A stretch of DNA of 5,151 nucleotides. It comes from Paludibacteraceae bacterium (GTDB lineage Bacteria > Bacteroidota > Bacteroidia > Bacteroidales > Paludibacteraceae). The DNA lies in the NCBI GenBank assembly GCA_017402895.1, contig JAFPLG010000066.1, positions 1 to 5,151 on the forward strand, written 5' to 3'. The first letter of the stretch is position 1. Every line of letters begins with the position of its first letter. A program made the position numbers and the translations under genes. Under the pieces are notes generated by a model. The model was given only the letters and a program-made list of their open reading frames with translations, was not told where the DNA came from and did not search any database. This document shows positions 1-5,151 of this stretch, piece after piece.

Positions 1-1926
1 ATTAAACTTACTAATTTGTCCTATCCCGGCGAGAAACCCGTTCTCGACTTCAGCGCACAACCCTACGGTAGCGAAGTGACCGGCAGCAACAACGTCGGCA
101 TCAGCATCAGCAGCGGAGCACTCTATATCCATGTCCGCGGTCTCACGATCTGCTATGCCGGCAAGAACGGACTCATCAACTACGGCAGCTATTGCCTCAT
201 CGAGGACCTCGACGTCTATGGCTGTGGCGACACGGGCATCCAGATGAAGACCGGCGGCAACAACACCATTCTCAACTGCGACAGCCACGACAACTTCGAC
301 TACAAGACCATGTCCGGCACTACGGCCAATTTTGGAGGCAATGCCGACGGATTTGCCGACAAGCAGTTCACCGGCGCAGGCAATCACTATATCGGTTGCC
401 GCGCGTGGAACAACAGCGACGACGGTTGGGACTTCTTCCAGCGCGTGAGCAACTCCAACACCATCATCGAGAACTGTATCTGCTACCATAACGGCCTGCC
501 CTACTACGACATGAGCCATAACCCGCGCGCACTAGGCGTCGACAAGTCCTGGTTCGACGGTAAGGTGGGCACTACGATGAAGGACCGCTACGGCCAGACG
601 ATCACCATCACCCTTGAGCAATATCCATGCCAGGGCAACGGAAACGGATTCAAGATGGGAGGCAACCAAACGAACCATAAGATACAGATCCACCACTCGC
701 TGGCCGTGGGCAACTATGCACGTGGCTTCGACCAGAACAACAACGCCGGCACGATGTGGGTCTACAACTGCTCGGCCTACCAGAATGCCTACAACTACGG
801 CTTCACTACGGCTTGCGGCACCAACTCTATCCAGAACTGCGTCAGCCTCCTCTCCCAGAATGGCGACAGCTATAAATCGCAGAATCCCGTCAACATCGAC
901 CATAACACCTGGAGCAACGGCTTCTCCGTCTCGGCGGCCGACTTCCTGTCGCTCGATACGACGCTTATACTCACGCCCCGCCTCTCGGACGGCTCGCTGC
1001 CGGAACTGCCGTTTATGCACCTCAAGTCCGGCTCTGCACTCATCGATGCCGGCGTGGATGTCAACCTGGCGTACAACGGTGCGGCACCCGATCTGGGTTG
1101 CTACGAAGCCGATGGCGAAGAGCACCGTCCCGATACAATTCCCGAAGATACCGTCCCTACCGTGCAACCGGCCGGCACGCATGCGGTCGCTTTTGTCACG
1201 ATCGATGGAGCCGAAGAAGACAAGCCCCTGCTCCAGTACCTGCGCCGTAACGACTCGCTCTGGGTCGTCACCACCGAAGCCACTAACCCCAATGTCGATT
1301 ATAGTTCGTATGAACTCATCGTGCTGGGCTCTAAGCCTGCATCCTCGGCTGCCGGTTTTGCGCCGCTCAAGGGATATAACAAACCAATGGTATTGCTCAA
1401 GCCCTGGCTGCTCAAGCAGGGCGTATGGTCGTGGGGAACGGCTATCAACACAGCGGATCTTAGCGTCCAAGTTTCGGACACCACCCATCCGCTTTTTCGC
1501 GGTCTGACTATCACGGATGGTCTGCTCCAGCTCTTCTCCCAATGTAACACCAATGCCGTAACGGCCATATCCGATTGGAGCATTCAGCCGTCAGCAGTCA
1601 GCATTCAGGCCCTGGCCTCTCCTGTCTCGCAACCCAACGCAGCCGCTATTGCCATTCTGCCGGCCGGAACAGATTGCAACGGCACCGTCCTGCCGCAACG
1701 GATGATTATGATTGGCGTGAGCGAGTACTCCACACTCTATCTCACCGATGATGCCAAGCGCCTCATCGAGAACGTCATCCTCTACCAACTCGGCATCACC
1801 ATGCCCACGACGGGAGTAGAATCAATCGCAAATCGTAAATCGAATAGTAAATTCCTTAAGGATAGCCAGCTCTTCATCCTTCGTAACGGCCACACCTATA
1901 CGGCAACAGGCCAACGAATAGATTAA
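1..1926 (+). CDS. Family-9 pectate lyase (PL9), 5' partial, with C-terminal alpha/beta domain and sorting-type tail
   Basis: This is a secreted pectate lyase that cleaves pectate by calcium-dependent beta-elimination. The frame is open to base 1, so the signal peptide and about 100 N-terminal residues lie outside the window. Residues are numbered from the TTG at 16, which is probably an internal Leu. Residues 20-300 are a right-handed beta-helix with Asn- and Gly-rich turns. The PL9 calcium site is intact: D111 in NADGFAD, and D135, D136 and D139 in NNSDDGWD, with the same mutual spacing as the Asp cluster I recall for Dickeya Pel9A. K213 in GNGFKMGG is the likely catalytic base. Residues 162-205 form a long insertion compared with Pel9A. 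Residues about 388-593 look like a Rossmann-like or glutamine-amidotransferase-like (ThuA-type) domain of unknown role (YELIVLG, HPLFRGL). The end, SKFLKDSQLFILRNGHTYTA (611-630) plus TGQR, resembles the Prevotella-type export or sorting tail. The PL9 assignment is strong; the second domain is a guess from pattern. Confidence 0.9.
   Translation: MKLTNLSYPGEKPVLDFSAQPYGSEVTGSNNVGISISSGALYIHVRGLTICYAGKNGLINYGSYCLIEDLDVYGCGDTGIQMKTGGNNTILNCDSHDNFDYKTMSGTTANFGGNADGFADKQFTGAGNHYIGCRAWNNSDDGWDFFQRVSNSNTIIENCICYHNGLPYYDMSHNPRALGVDKSWFDGKVGTTMKDRYGQTITITLEQYPCQGNGNGFKMGGNQTNHKIQIHHSLAVGNYARGFDQNNNAGTMWVYNCSAYQNAYNYGFTTACGTNSIQNCVSLLSQNGDSYKSQNPVNIDHNTWSNGFSVSAADFLSLDTTLILTPRLSDGSLPELPFMHLKSGSALIDAGVDVNLAYNGAAPDLGCYEADGEEHRPDTIPEDTVPTVQPAGTHAVAFVTIDGAEEDKPLLQYLRRNDSLWVVTTEATNPNVDYSSYELIVLGSKPASSAAGFAPLKGYNKPMVLLKPWLLKQGVWSWGTAINTADLSVQVSDTTHPLFRGLTITDGLLQLFSQCNTNAVTAISDWSIQPSAVSIQALASPVSQPNAAAIAILPAGTDCNGTVLPQRMIMIGVSEYSTLYLTDDAKRLIENVILYQLGITMPTTGVESIANRKSNSKFLKDSQLFILRNGHTYTATGQRID
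1578..1612. repeat. In-frame period-7 tract, consensus CAGCAKT
   Basis: Five consecutive 7-base units lie in the alpha/beta domain of the pectate lyase gene. The middle three are CAGCCGT, CAGCAGT and CAGCATT (1585-1605); the flanking units GAGCATT and CAGGCCC are more diverged. The tract encodes roughly S522-IQPSAVSIQ-A532, where SIQ occurs twice. It sits directly after a conserved-looking DW and could be a loop expansion. A chance origin is possible for a tract this short, but the period matches four other tracts in the window. Confidence 0.55.
1824..1844. repeat. In-frame period-7 tract, units AATCGCA / AATCGTA
   Basis: Three tandem heptamers differ only in their last two bases (CA, TA, AA); a fourth, weaker unit follows at 1845-1851. 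The tract encodes I604-ANRKS-N610, exactly the linker between the alpha/beta domain and the C-terminal tail that begins at S611. It is clearly more AT-rich than the surrounding gene. Because 3 x 7 bases is 7 codons, the tract leaves the frame intact. Confidence 0.75.
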
Positions 1927-1950
1927 TTTTCAATTCTCAATTTTCAATTT
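1923..1950. repeat. Intergenic period-7 tract, consensus TCAATTT
   Basis: Four perfectly phased heptamers occupy 28 bases. Units 3 and 4 are identical TCAATTT; unit 1 has T for C at position 2, and unit 2 has C for T at position 7. The TAA stop of the pectate lyase (1924-1926) lies inside the first unit, and the tract ends 3 bases before the ATG of the next gene at 1954. The tract therefore is the intergenic region. No Shine-Dalgarno is present, which is usual in Bacteroidetes, where AT-rich leaders serve instead. Confidence 0.85.
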
Positions 1951-1953
1951 GTT

Positions 1954-2301
1954 ATGCGCCGCTTTCTCCTGCTCATCCTCGTGACGATAGCCACAGTGAG
2001 CACATACGCACAAAAAATCTACTCTACCGACCACGACTACCAGGCCGAGGTTAAGGTATATGTCGTAGATCATGAGTACCAAGCCGACCTGCTGGTCTAT
2101 AAGGAGCAGCACGACTACCAGGCCACGGGCAACCAGGGTCGTTGGTTCTTCGTGAGTCGAGACTACCAGGCCGACGTCCGCATCTATTTCGTGGACCATG
2201 AGTACCAAGCCGATCTGAAGATCTACTTCGTCAGCCACGAGTACCAAGCCGGTTGGCGCGACAACTCCAAGAAATACCTGCTCTACGGCTCCCGCCGTTA
2301 G
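1954..2301 (+). CDS. Secreted YQA-repeat protein, DUF6150-like
   Basis: Function is unknown. Residues 1-19 are a typical Sec signal peptide (MRR, then a Leu/Ile/Val core, with likely cleavage after TYA19), so the mature protein of 96 residues is periplasmic or exported. The mature part is almost entirely a repeat with six [DE]-Y-Q-A motifs, the Tyr at residues 29, 42, 55, 71, 84 and 97. The spacing is 13 residues except between the third and fourth copies, where it is 16 because of an insert (TGNQGRWFF). Each unit reads roughly H-[DE]-Y-Q-A-D-x-x-[VI]-Y-x-V. The pattern of alternating hydrophobic and aromatic residues suggests a small beta-solenoid or stacked beta-hairpins. The end, GWRDNSKKYLLY, matches my memory of DUF6150 proteins. 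The ATG at 1954 is fixed by the signal peptide. The stop lies inside a heptamer tract. It may share a transcript with both neighbours. Confidence 0.88.
   Translation: MRRFLLLILVTIATVSTYAQKIYSTDHDYQAEVKVYVVDHEYQADLLVYKEQHDYQATGNQGRWFFVSRDYQADVRIYFVDHEYQADLKIYFVSHEYQAGWRDNSKKYLLYGSRR
2035..2250 (+). repeat. Six-copy 39-base coding repeat of the YQA protein
   Basis: The 12-base cores start at 2035, 2074, 2113, 2161, 2200 and 2239, giving a 39-base period with one 48-base gap. Two core versions exist: GACTACCAGGCC (copies 1, 3 and 4) and GAGTACCAAGCC (copies 2, 5 and 6). The choice of Asp or Glu is always linked to the synonymous CAG or CAA codon, which points to copying between units and not to independent codon drift. 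Copies 1-2 and 4-5 resemble each other as a 26-residue double unit. Confidence 0.88.
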
Positions 2302-2321
2302 CCATTAATCGTTCGCCATTA
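2294..2321. repeat. Intergenic period-7 tract, consensus GCCATTA
   Basis: Four phased heptamers occupy 28 bases: GCCGTTA, then GCCATTA, a diverged unit ATCGTTC, and again GCCATTA. The TAG stop of the YQA-repeat gene (2299-2301) falls at the boundary of units 1 and 2, and the tract ends 2 bases before the ATG at 2324. It has the same length, unit number and stop-to-start placement as the tract at 1923-1950, yet a different unit sequence. No Shine-Dalgarno is visible before the start. Confidence 0.75.
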
Positions 2322-2323
2322 TC

Positions 2324-3553
2324 ATGCCCGAAATCGTCCTTCACTATATCTGGGAACAGTGTCTCTGGGCCGATTTTGCCCAGCACACCACCGATGGTCT
2401 GCCTATCCAGATCATCTCAACCGGCATGCACAACACCAATGCCGGACCCGACTACGCTCATGCGCGCGTGCGCATAGATAAGAAGGAATGGGTGGGAAAT
2501 ATCGAGATACACGTTCGGGCAAGCGACTGGAACCGCCATCGCCACCACCTGGACCCGGCCTACGACAATGTTATCCTTCATGTCGTCAGAACAGCCGATC
2601 GGCCTGTCTACAACTCACGCGGACAACTCGTCCCGCAATGCGAACTCCGCTACCCGTCCGACCGGGACTACCTGAGCCAACTCTTCCAGTCGGCCAGCCG
2701 GATGGACAGCGCCTTTGCACGTATCGGTTGCGCCGAACAGTTGCTCCACGACCCATCGCTGCTCACCCAGGGATGGCGCCAGACGTTGCTGCGCCGGCGC
2801 ATGGAGTGCAAGCGCTCTTCTATCGAGCGCCTGCTCACGCTCACCAAGGGCAGTTGGGAACATGCCCTTTATATCTCGCTGGCACGCAACTTCGGCTTCC
2901 ACACCAATAGCCTACCCTTCGAACAACTGGCTATCCAAACACCGCTCAACTGCCTACTGAAGCACAGTAACAGTCTGTTCCAACTCACGTCTATGCTGCT
3001 TGGTCAGGCCGGTCTCATCAGCGACGAGAAGATGCAACGCGAGTACGACTTCCTGCGGGCTAAGTTCAGCCTCACGCCTATCGATGCTGCCATGTGGAAA
3101 CACGGACGGCTCCATCCGCAGAATAGCCCCGAGACGCGTATTCACCAGTTCGCAGAACTGATCTATCAGTCCCGGAACCTATTCGGCCATATCCTCGACT
3201 GCGCCTGCATCGACGACATGGTCGCGTTGTTCTCAATGACCAAGATGGGACGTAGCAGTATCGACATTCTGCTCATCAATACCATCCTGCCCTATCGCTA
3301 TGCTTATGCACTCTATTACAACTGCACAGCCGAGGCAGAACAGCAACTCGCACACATGGCAGAGATAGCACCCGAGAACAACAACGTCGTTCGCCAGTGG
3401 CGCCTGCTCGGCCAGACAGTTCGCTCTGCTGCCGACACACAGGCTCTACTCCATCTCTACCAGAATTTCTGCCAGCACCACGAGTGCGTCAACTGCGACG
3501 TCGCCTACCAGATCTTCCTCGTAAATCCAGAGAAAAATACTATACTACAATGA
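2324..3553 (+). CDS. DUF2851 family protein
   Basis: This is a conserved Bacteroidetes protein of unknown function, 409 residues, about the family's usual length. The start MPEIVLHYIWEQCLW is the standard family N-terminus, which supports the ATG at 2324. Conserved blocks are TGMHNTNAGPDYAHARV (33-49), WVGNIEIHVRASDWNRH (56-72), DPAYDNVILHVV (77-88) and LVPQCEL (102-108). The rest is mostly helical with Leu- and His-rich segments. There is no signal peptide or membrane segment, so it is probably cytosolic. The ordered acidic positions, D43 in GPD and then E61-x-H63, resemble a PD-(D/E)xK nuclease core, but I infer this from pattern alone. The last codons overlap the next gene by 4 bases (ATGA), so translation of the two is probably coupled. 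Confidence 0.9.
   Translation: MPEIVLHYIWEQCLWADFAQHTTDGLPIQIISTGMHNTNAGPDYAHARVRIDKKEWVGNIEIHVRASDWNRHRHHLDPAYDNVILHVVRTADRPVYNSRGQLVPQCELRYPSDRDYLSQLFQSASRMDSAFARIGCAEQLLHDPSLLTQGWRQTLLRRRMECKRSSIERLLTLTKGSWEHALYISLARNFGFHTNSLPFEQLAIQTPLNCLLKHSNSLFQLTSMLLGQAGLISDEKMQREYDFLRAKFSLTPIDAAMWKHGRLHPQNSPETRIHQFAELIYQSRNLFGHILDCACIDDMVALFSMTKMGRSSIDILLINTILPYRYAYALYYNCTAEAEQQLAHMAEIAPENNNVVRQWRLLGQTVRSAADTQALLHLYQNFCQHHECVNCDVAYQIFLVNPEKNTILQ
3550..3553 (+). promoter_or_regulatory. ATGA stop/start overlap between DUF2851 and methyltransferase genes
   Basis: The ATG of the downstream gene (3550-3552) and the TGA of the upstream gene (3551-3553) share bases. Ribosomes finishing the first gene can restart on the second. 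The sequence before the ATG is A-rich (AGAGAAAAATACTATACTAC) with no strong Shine-Dalgarno, in line with coupled re-initiation. Confidence 0.75.
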
Positions 3554-4032
3554 AAACAATTCGTGACATAGCCGGCTACGTGCTTGGCGGAATTCTCTTT
3601 GTTGCCCTGCTGCCCGCTATCATGTGGCTCGCATCCGGGATGCCGGACATGGCGGTTCATATCGGCGCTTGGCGTGCCGCTGGAACAGGCCTGTTGATCA
3701 TCCTGGGCCTCAGTCTAAGTATCTATACTATCGTCTATATGAAGACCCGCGGCAAGGGCAATCCGATGGACGCCTTCGGCAAGGAGATAGGTTCGCGCAC
3801 GCAGCACCTCATGACCGACGGGCCGTACCGACTGAACCGCAACCCGATGCTGACCGGCACACTCTGCTATCTGGCAGGCTGGATCGTGTGGCTCTGGACA
3901 TGGCAAGCGGCGCTGGTTTGGGTTGTCTTCTTCGCTATCATGTTTGTGCAAGTGCTGACCGAAGAGAAACGTCTGCGCCACGATTTCGGCGAGGAATACG
4001 AAGCCTACTATAAACGCTCAAGAAGATTTTAG
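3550..4032 (+). CDS. Membrane methyltransferase-like protein, ICMT/PEMT superfamily
   Basis: This 160-residue inner-membrane protein resembles the isoprenylcysteine carboxyl methyltransferase and phospholipid methyltransferase group. Hydrophobic segments lie at about 8-29, 43-63 and 102-136, the last probably a helical hairpin. The C-terminal S-adenosylmethionine-binding pattern is present: LMTDGPYRLNRNPML (87-101), and EEKRLRHDFGEEYEAYYKR (138-156), the usual E-x-x-L-x-x-x-F-G-x-x-Y-x-x-Y arrangement. The frame stays open to 3397, but the ATG at 3550 is chosen because the upstream part overlaps the DUF2851 gene and has no membrane character, and because it makes the ATGA overlap. The substrate is not known; bacteria generally lack prenylated CAAX proteins, so a small or lipid substrate is more likely. 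It is the last gene of the plus-strand group. Confidence 0.85.
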   Translation: MKTIRDIAGYVLGGILFVALLPAIMWLASGMPDMAVHIGAWRAAGTGLLIILGLSLSIYTIVYMKTRGKGNPMDAFGKEIGSRTQHLMTDGPYRLNRNPMLTGTLCYLAGWIVWLWTWQAALVWVVFFAIMFVQVLTEEKRLRHDFGEEYEAYYKRSRRF

Positions 4033-4040
4033 ACTTCTCT

Positions 4041-4859
4041 TTATTTTCGTTTAGCAGGTAATAGTTGCAGGTCTTTGAGTTTGATCTGCGGATTGCGGTA
4101 TTGTCTTTCCTTGAGCGTTTCGTGACCATGCGTGGTCATCGCTTGCTGCGGGCAGGCGTGTACACAAGCGAGACAAACCGTGCAGTGGTCGCCGGTGAGG
4201 GCGACTTTGTCGCTTTGCTTTGAGTCCGAAGGACGGTCTTTTGTCTTTCGACTTTCGACTAATTGTATGTTCTCCATCGGGCAGACGCGGACACAAATAT
4301 CACAGCCGATGCACTTGTCGGGGTTCACTTTCGGGCCCAAGGCTTTAATCATACCATTTTCTATGGCCGGGCGACCAAGGAGCCATGAAAGAAGGCCGAA
4401 CCAACTATAGTGCAAGGTGTGGCTTTCTGCCTGCAGTTCGCGGATGATCTGTTCCATACGAGCCGGCACACGTGCAAACTTACCTAACTGCTTGTTCGGA
4501 TTACGCCCGAACGCCAGGGCACTATTATCGGGTACAGACACCTTATGGCTGTAAGCCAGTTCAATGCCCTTCTCGCGCAGGATGCGACGCAGCACCCACA
4601 CGCAATTACCTACCATACTGCCGCAGGTGATAACGGTAAACACGTAGGACTTAGGACTGATGCGCAGTTGCGCTATCATATCGCGCAAAGCGGGTGGCAG
4701 ATTGAAATCGTACGTCGGAAAGACCAGACCGATGCGCTTTTCGTTCGTCAGATCTACGCCTGTTGCTTCTACCAGCGGCATTAGTTCTTCGTGCAGTTGT
4801 TCCGCCAATTGCCGTGCCACGGCGAGGCTGTTTCCTGTTGCTGAGAAATAAAGAATCAT
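4041..4859 (-). CDS. EFR1 family flavodoxin/ferredoxin fusion protein
   Basis: This is a cytosolic electron-transfer protein of 272 residues. The N-terminal half is a flavodoxin-like domain with the phosphate loop FSATGNS (5-11) that binds FMN, followed by FPTYDFNLPPALRDM (47-61) and VITCGSMVGNC (76-86). The C-terminal part is a 2[4Fe-4S] ferredoxin with clusters C183-x2-C186-x2-C189-x3-C193 and C226-x2-C229-x2-C232-x3-C236, each ending in Cys-Pro. The physiological partner is unknown. The start at 4859 is fixed by the domain beginning MILYFSATGNS. Family members as I recall them have only a short link between the two clusters (such as VDGKPVWGDKC), whereas here residues 203-219 form an extra Ser/Lys/Asp-rich stretch encoded by a heptamer tract. 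It lies 7 bases downstream of the YdeI-like gene and converges with the methyltransferase gene. Confidence 0.92.
   Translation of the reverse strand: MILYFSATGNSLAVARQLAEQLHEELMPLVEATGVDLTNEKRIGLVFPTYDFNLPPALRDMIAQLRISPKSYVFTVITCGSMVGNCVWVLRRILREKGIELAYSHKVSVPDNSALAFGRNPNKQLGKFARVPARMEQIIRELQAESHTLHYSWFGLLSWLLGRPAIENGMIKALGPKVNPDKCIGCDICVRVCPMENIQLVESRKTKDRPSDSKQSDKVALTGDHCTVCLACVHACPQQAMTTHGHETLKERQYRNPQIKLKDLQLLPAKRK
4201..4263. repeat. Period-7 tract inside the ferredoxin gene
   Basis: The clear part is 4236-4263: GTCTTTT, GTCTTTC, GACTTTC and GACTAAT in one phase on the plus strand. The neighbouring 4201-4235 keeps the same phase with decayed units rich in GACTT, GTC and CTTT. The whole is 63 bases, nine units, or 21 codons, so the reading frame is preserved. 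It encodes about residues 200-220 (low-complexity SRKTKDRPSDSKQSDK), between the two iron-sulfur motifs. The left part is only weakly repetitive. Confidence 0.65.
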
Positions 4860-4866
4860 ATTATGT

Positions 4867-5151
4867 TCATATAGTTGGTAGTACTTTTCTGCCGGCGTCG
4901 GTCATGAGGCCGCGATGCTCAAGGTCCGCGCAACGTTGTTTATTGAGTTCCGTCCAATGACTGCCCTTGCGGCGAGGCGAGAGACGTTGTGCGTTACGAC
5001 CGTCCGGAAGGCGTTTGACCGTGCTATCTATCCATCCGAAACAGAGTGCTTCTTCAACCACATGCAGATACGGCATACAGTCGGTGCGAGGAATCTTGGT
5101 GCGATACATCGTCACCCAGCACTCCTTCGCCGTCGCATGGTTTGCTTCCAA
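4867..5151 (-). CDS. YdeI/OmpD-associated family protein, 5' partial and probably C-terminally truncated
   Basis: The gene enters from the right edge, so its start and some N-terminal residues are missing; the first visible codon (TTG) is an internal Leu. Visible family motifs, numbered from that codon, are ANHATAKECWVTMYR (3-17), EEALCFGWIDS (33-43), RLSPRRKGSHWTELN (56-70) and LEHRGLMTDAG (77-87). The exact molecular role is unknown; family names refer to bacteriocin protection and OmpD association. Full proteins, as I recall them, are near 190 residues and continue after the LMTDAG helix with a C-terminal OmdA-type domain of about 60 residues. Here the protein stops after GRKVLPTI with TGA, 7 bases before the EFR1 gene, so that domain is absent from this gene. 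This may be a deletion product or a pseudogene. It probably shares a transcript with EFR1. Confidence 0.85.
   Translation of the reverse strand: MEANHATAKECWVTMYRTKIPRTDCMPYLHVVEEALCFGWIDSTVKRLPDGRNAQRLSPRRKGSHWTELNKQRCADLEHRGLMTDAGRKVLPTI

Noticed and set aside
16..18. TTG at 16 as the true start of the pectate lyase
   Set aside because: The frame is open to base 1, no signal peptide follows, and about 100 residues of the family's N-terminus are missing. The gene is cut by the window edge.
614..1507. Second plus-strand frame (297 codons) within the lyase
   Set aside because: The Ser-, Thr- and Arg-rich low-complexity translation is typical of a frame-shifted read of the real gene.
532..1542. 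Long minus-strand open frame (336 codons) opposite the pectate lyase
   Set aside because: Its product is Arg- and Val-rich with no recognisable motif, and the plus strand encodes a clear PL9 enzyme. It is a shadow of codon bias.
1930..2247. Minus-strand frame opposite the YQA-repeat gene
   Set aside because: Its Val/Leu repeats are only the antisense of the 39-base units. The plus frame has a signal peptide and a family match.
3397..3549. Upstream extension of the methyltransferase gene
   Set aside because: It would overlap DUF2851 by over 150 bases and adds a Pro/Arg-rich stretch without membrane character. The ATGA overlap at 3550 is a better start.
3631..3643. GCATCC-G-GGATGC perfect inverted repeat
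   Set aside because: It is inside the methyltransferase coding sequence near a membrane segment, single copy, with a 1-base centre. Nothing links it to a function.
4021..4038. AGAAG...CTTCT hairpin between the convergent genes as a terminator
   Set aside because: The stem is only 5 A/T-rich pairs with an 8-base loop, and the following T-rich run is broken. It is too weak to call.
4224..4234. GTCC-GAA-GGAC inverted repeat as an operator
   Set aside because: A 4-base stem inside a coding region and inside a repetitive tract is easily chance.

Overview
The window looks like a piece of a Bacteroidales chromosome, most likely Prevotella or a close relative. This is inferred from four things: a family-9 pectate lyase ending in the short basic tail (ILRNGHTYTATGQR) common on secreted Prevotella proteins, a DUF2851 protein and a DUF6150-like YQA-repeat protein (both familiar from Bacteroidetes), an absence of Shine-Dalgarno sequences, and AT-rich period-7 repeats at gene junctions. 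No RNA gene, CRISPR array, insertion sequence or phage gene was seen.

Layout. Bases 1-4032 hold four plus-strand genes packed like an operon: a 5'-truncated secreted pectate lyase with an extra C-terminal alpha/beta domain (1-1926), a small secreted YQA-repeat protein (1954-2301), a DUF2851 protein (2324-3553) and a small membrane methyltransferase-like protein of the ICMT/PEMT type (3550-4032, overlapping its neighbour by 4 bases). Two minus-strand genes converge on this group with an 8-base gap: an EFR1-type flavodoxin/dicluster ferredoxin (4859-4041) and, 7 bases upstream of it, a YdeI/OmpD-associated protein (5151-4867) that is cut by the window edge and appears to lack its usual C-terminal domain. 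Coding density is almost complete; the longest non-coding stretch is 27 bases.

The genes do not make an obvious single pathway. The lyase cleaves pectin outside the cell; the others are a secreted repeat protein of unknown role, a conserved cytosolic unknown, a membrane methyltransferase homologue, and a redox protein. They look like housekeeping and accessory genes brought together by compact packing.

The most unusual signal is a set of five short tracts with a strict 7-base period but unrelated unit sequences. Two fill the whole stop-to-start gap between neighbouring genes, and three lie in frame inside coding regions at places where the protein can tolerate a linker. The clearest of these is an insertion of about 17-20 residues between the two 4Fe-4S motifs of the ferredoxin. 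The shared period with differing units suggests one process that generates heptamer repeats at permissive sites. The process is not identified here.
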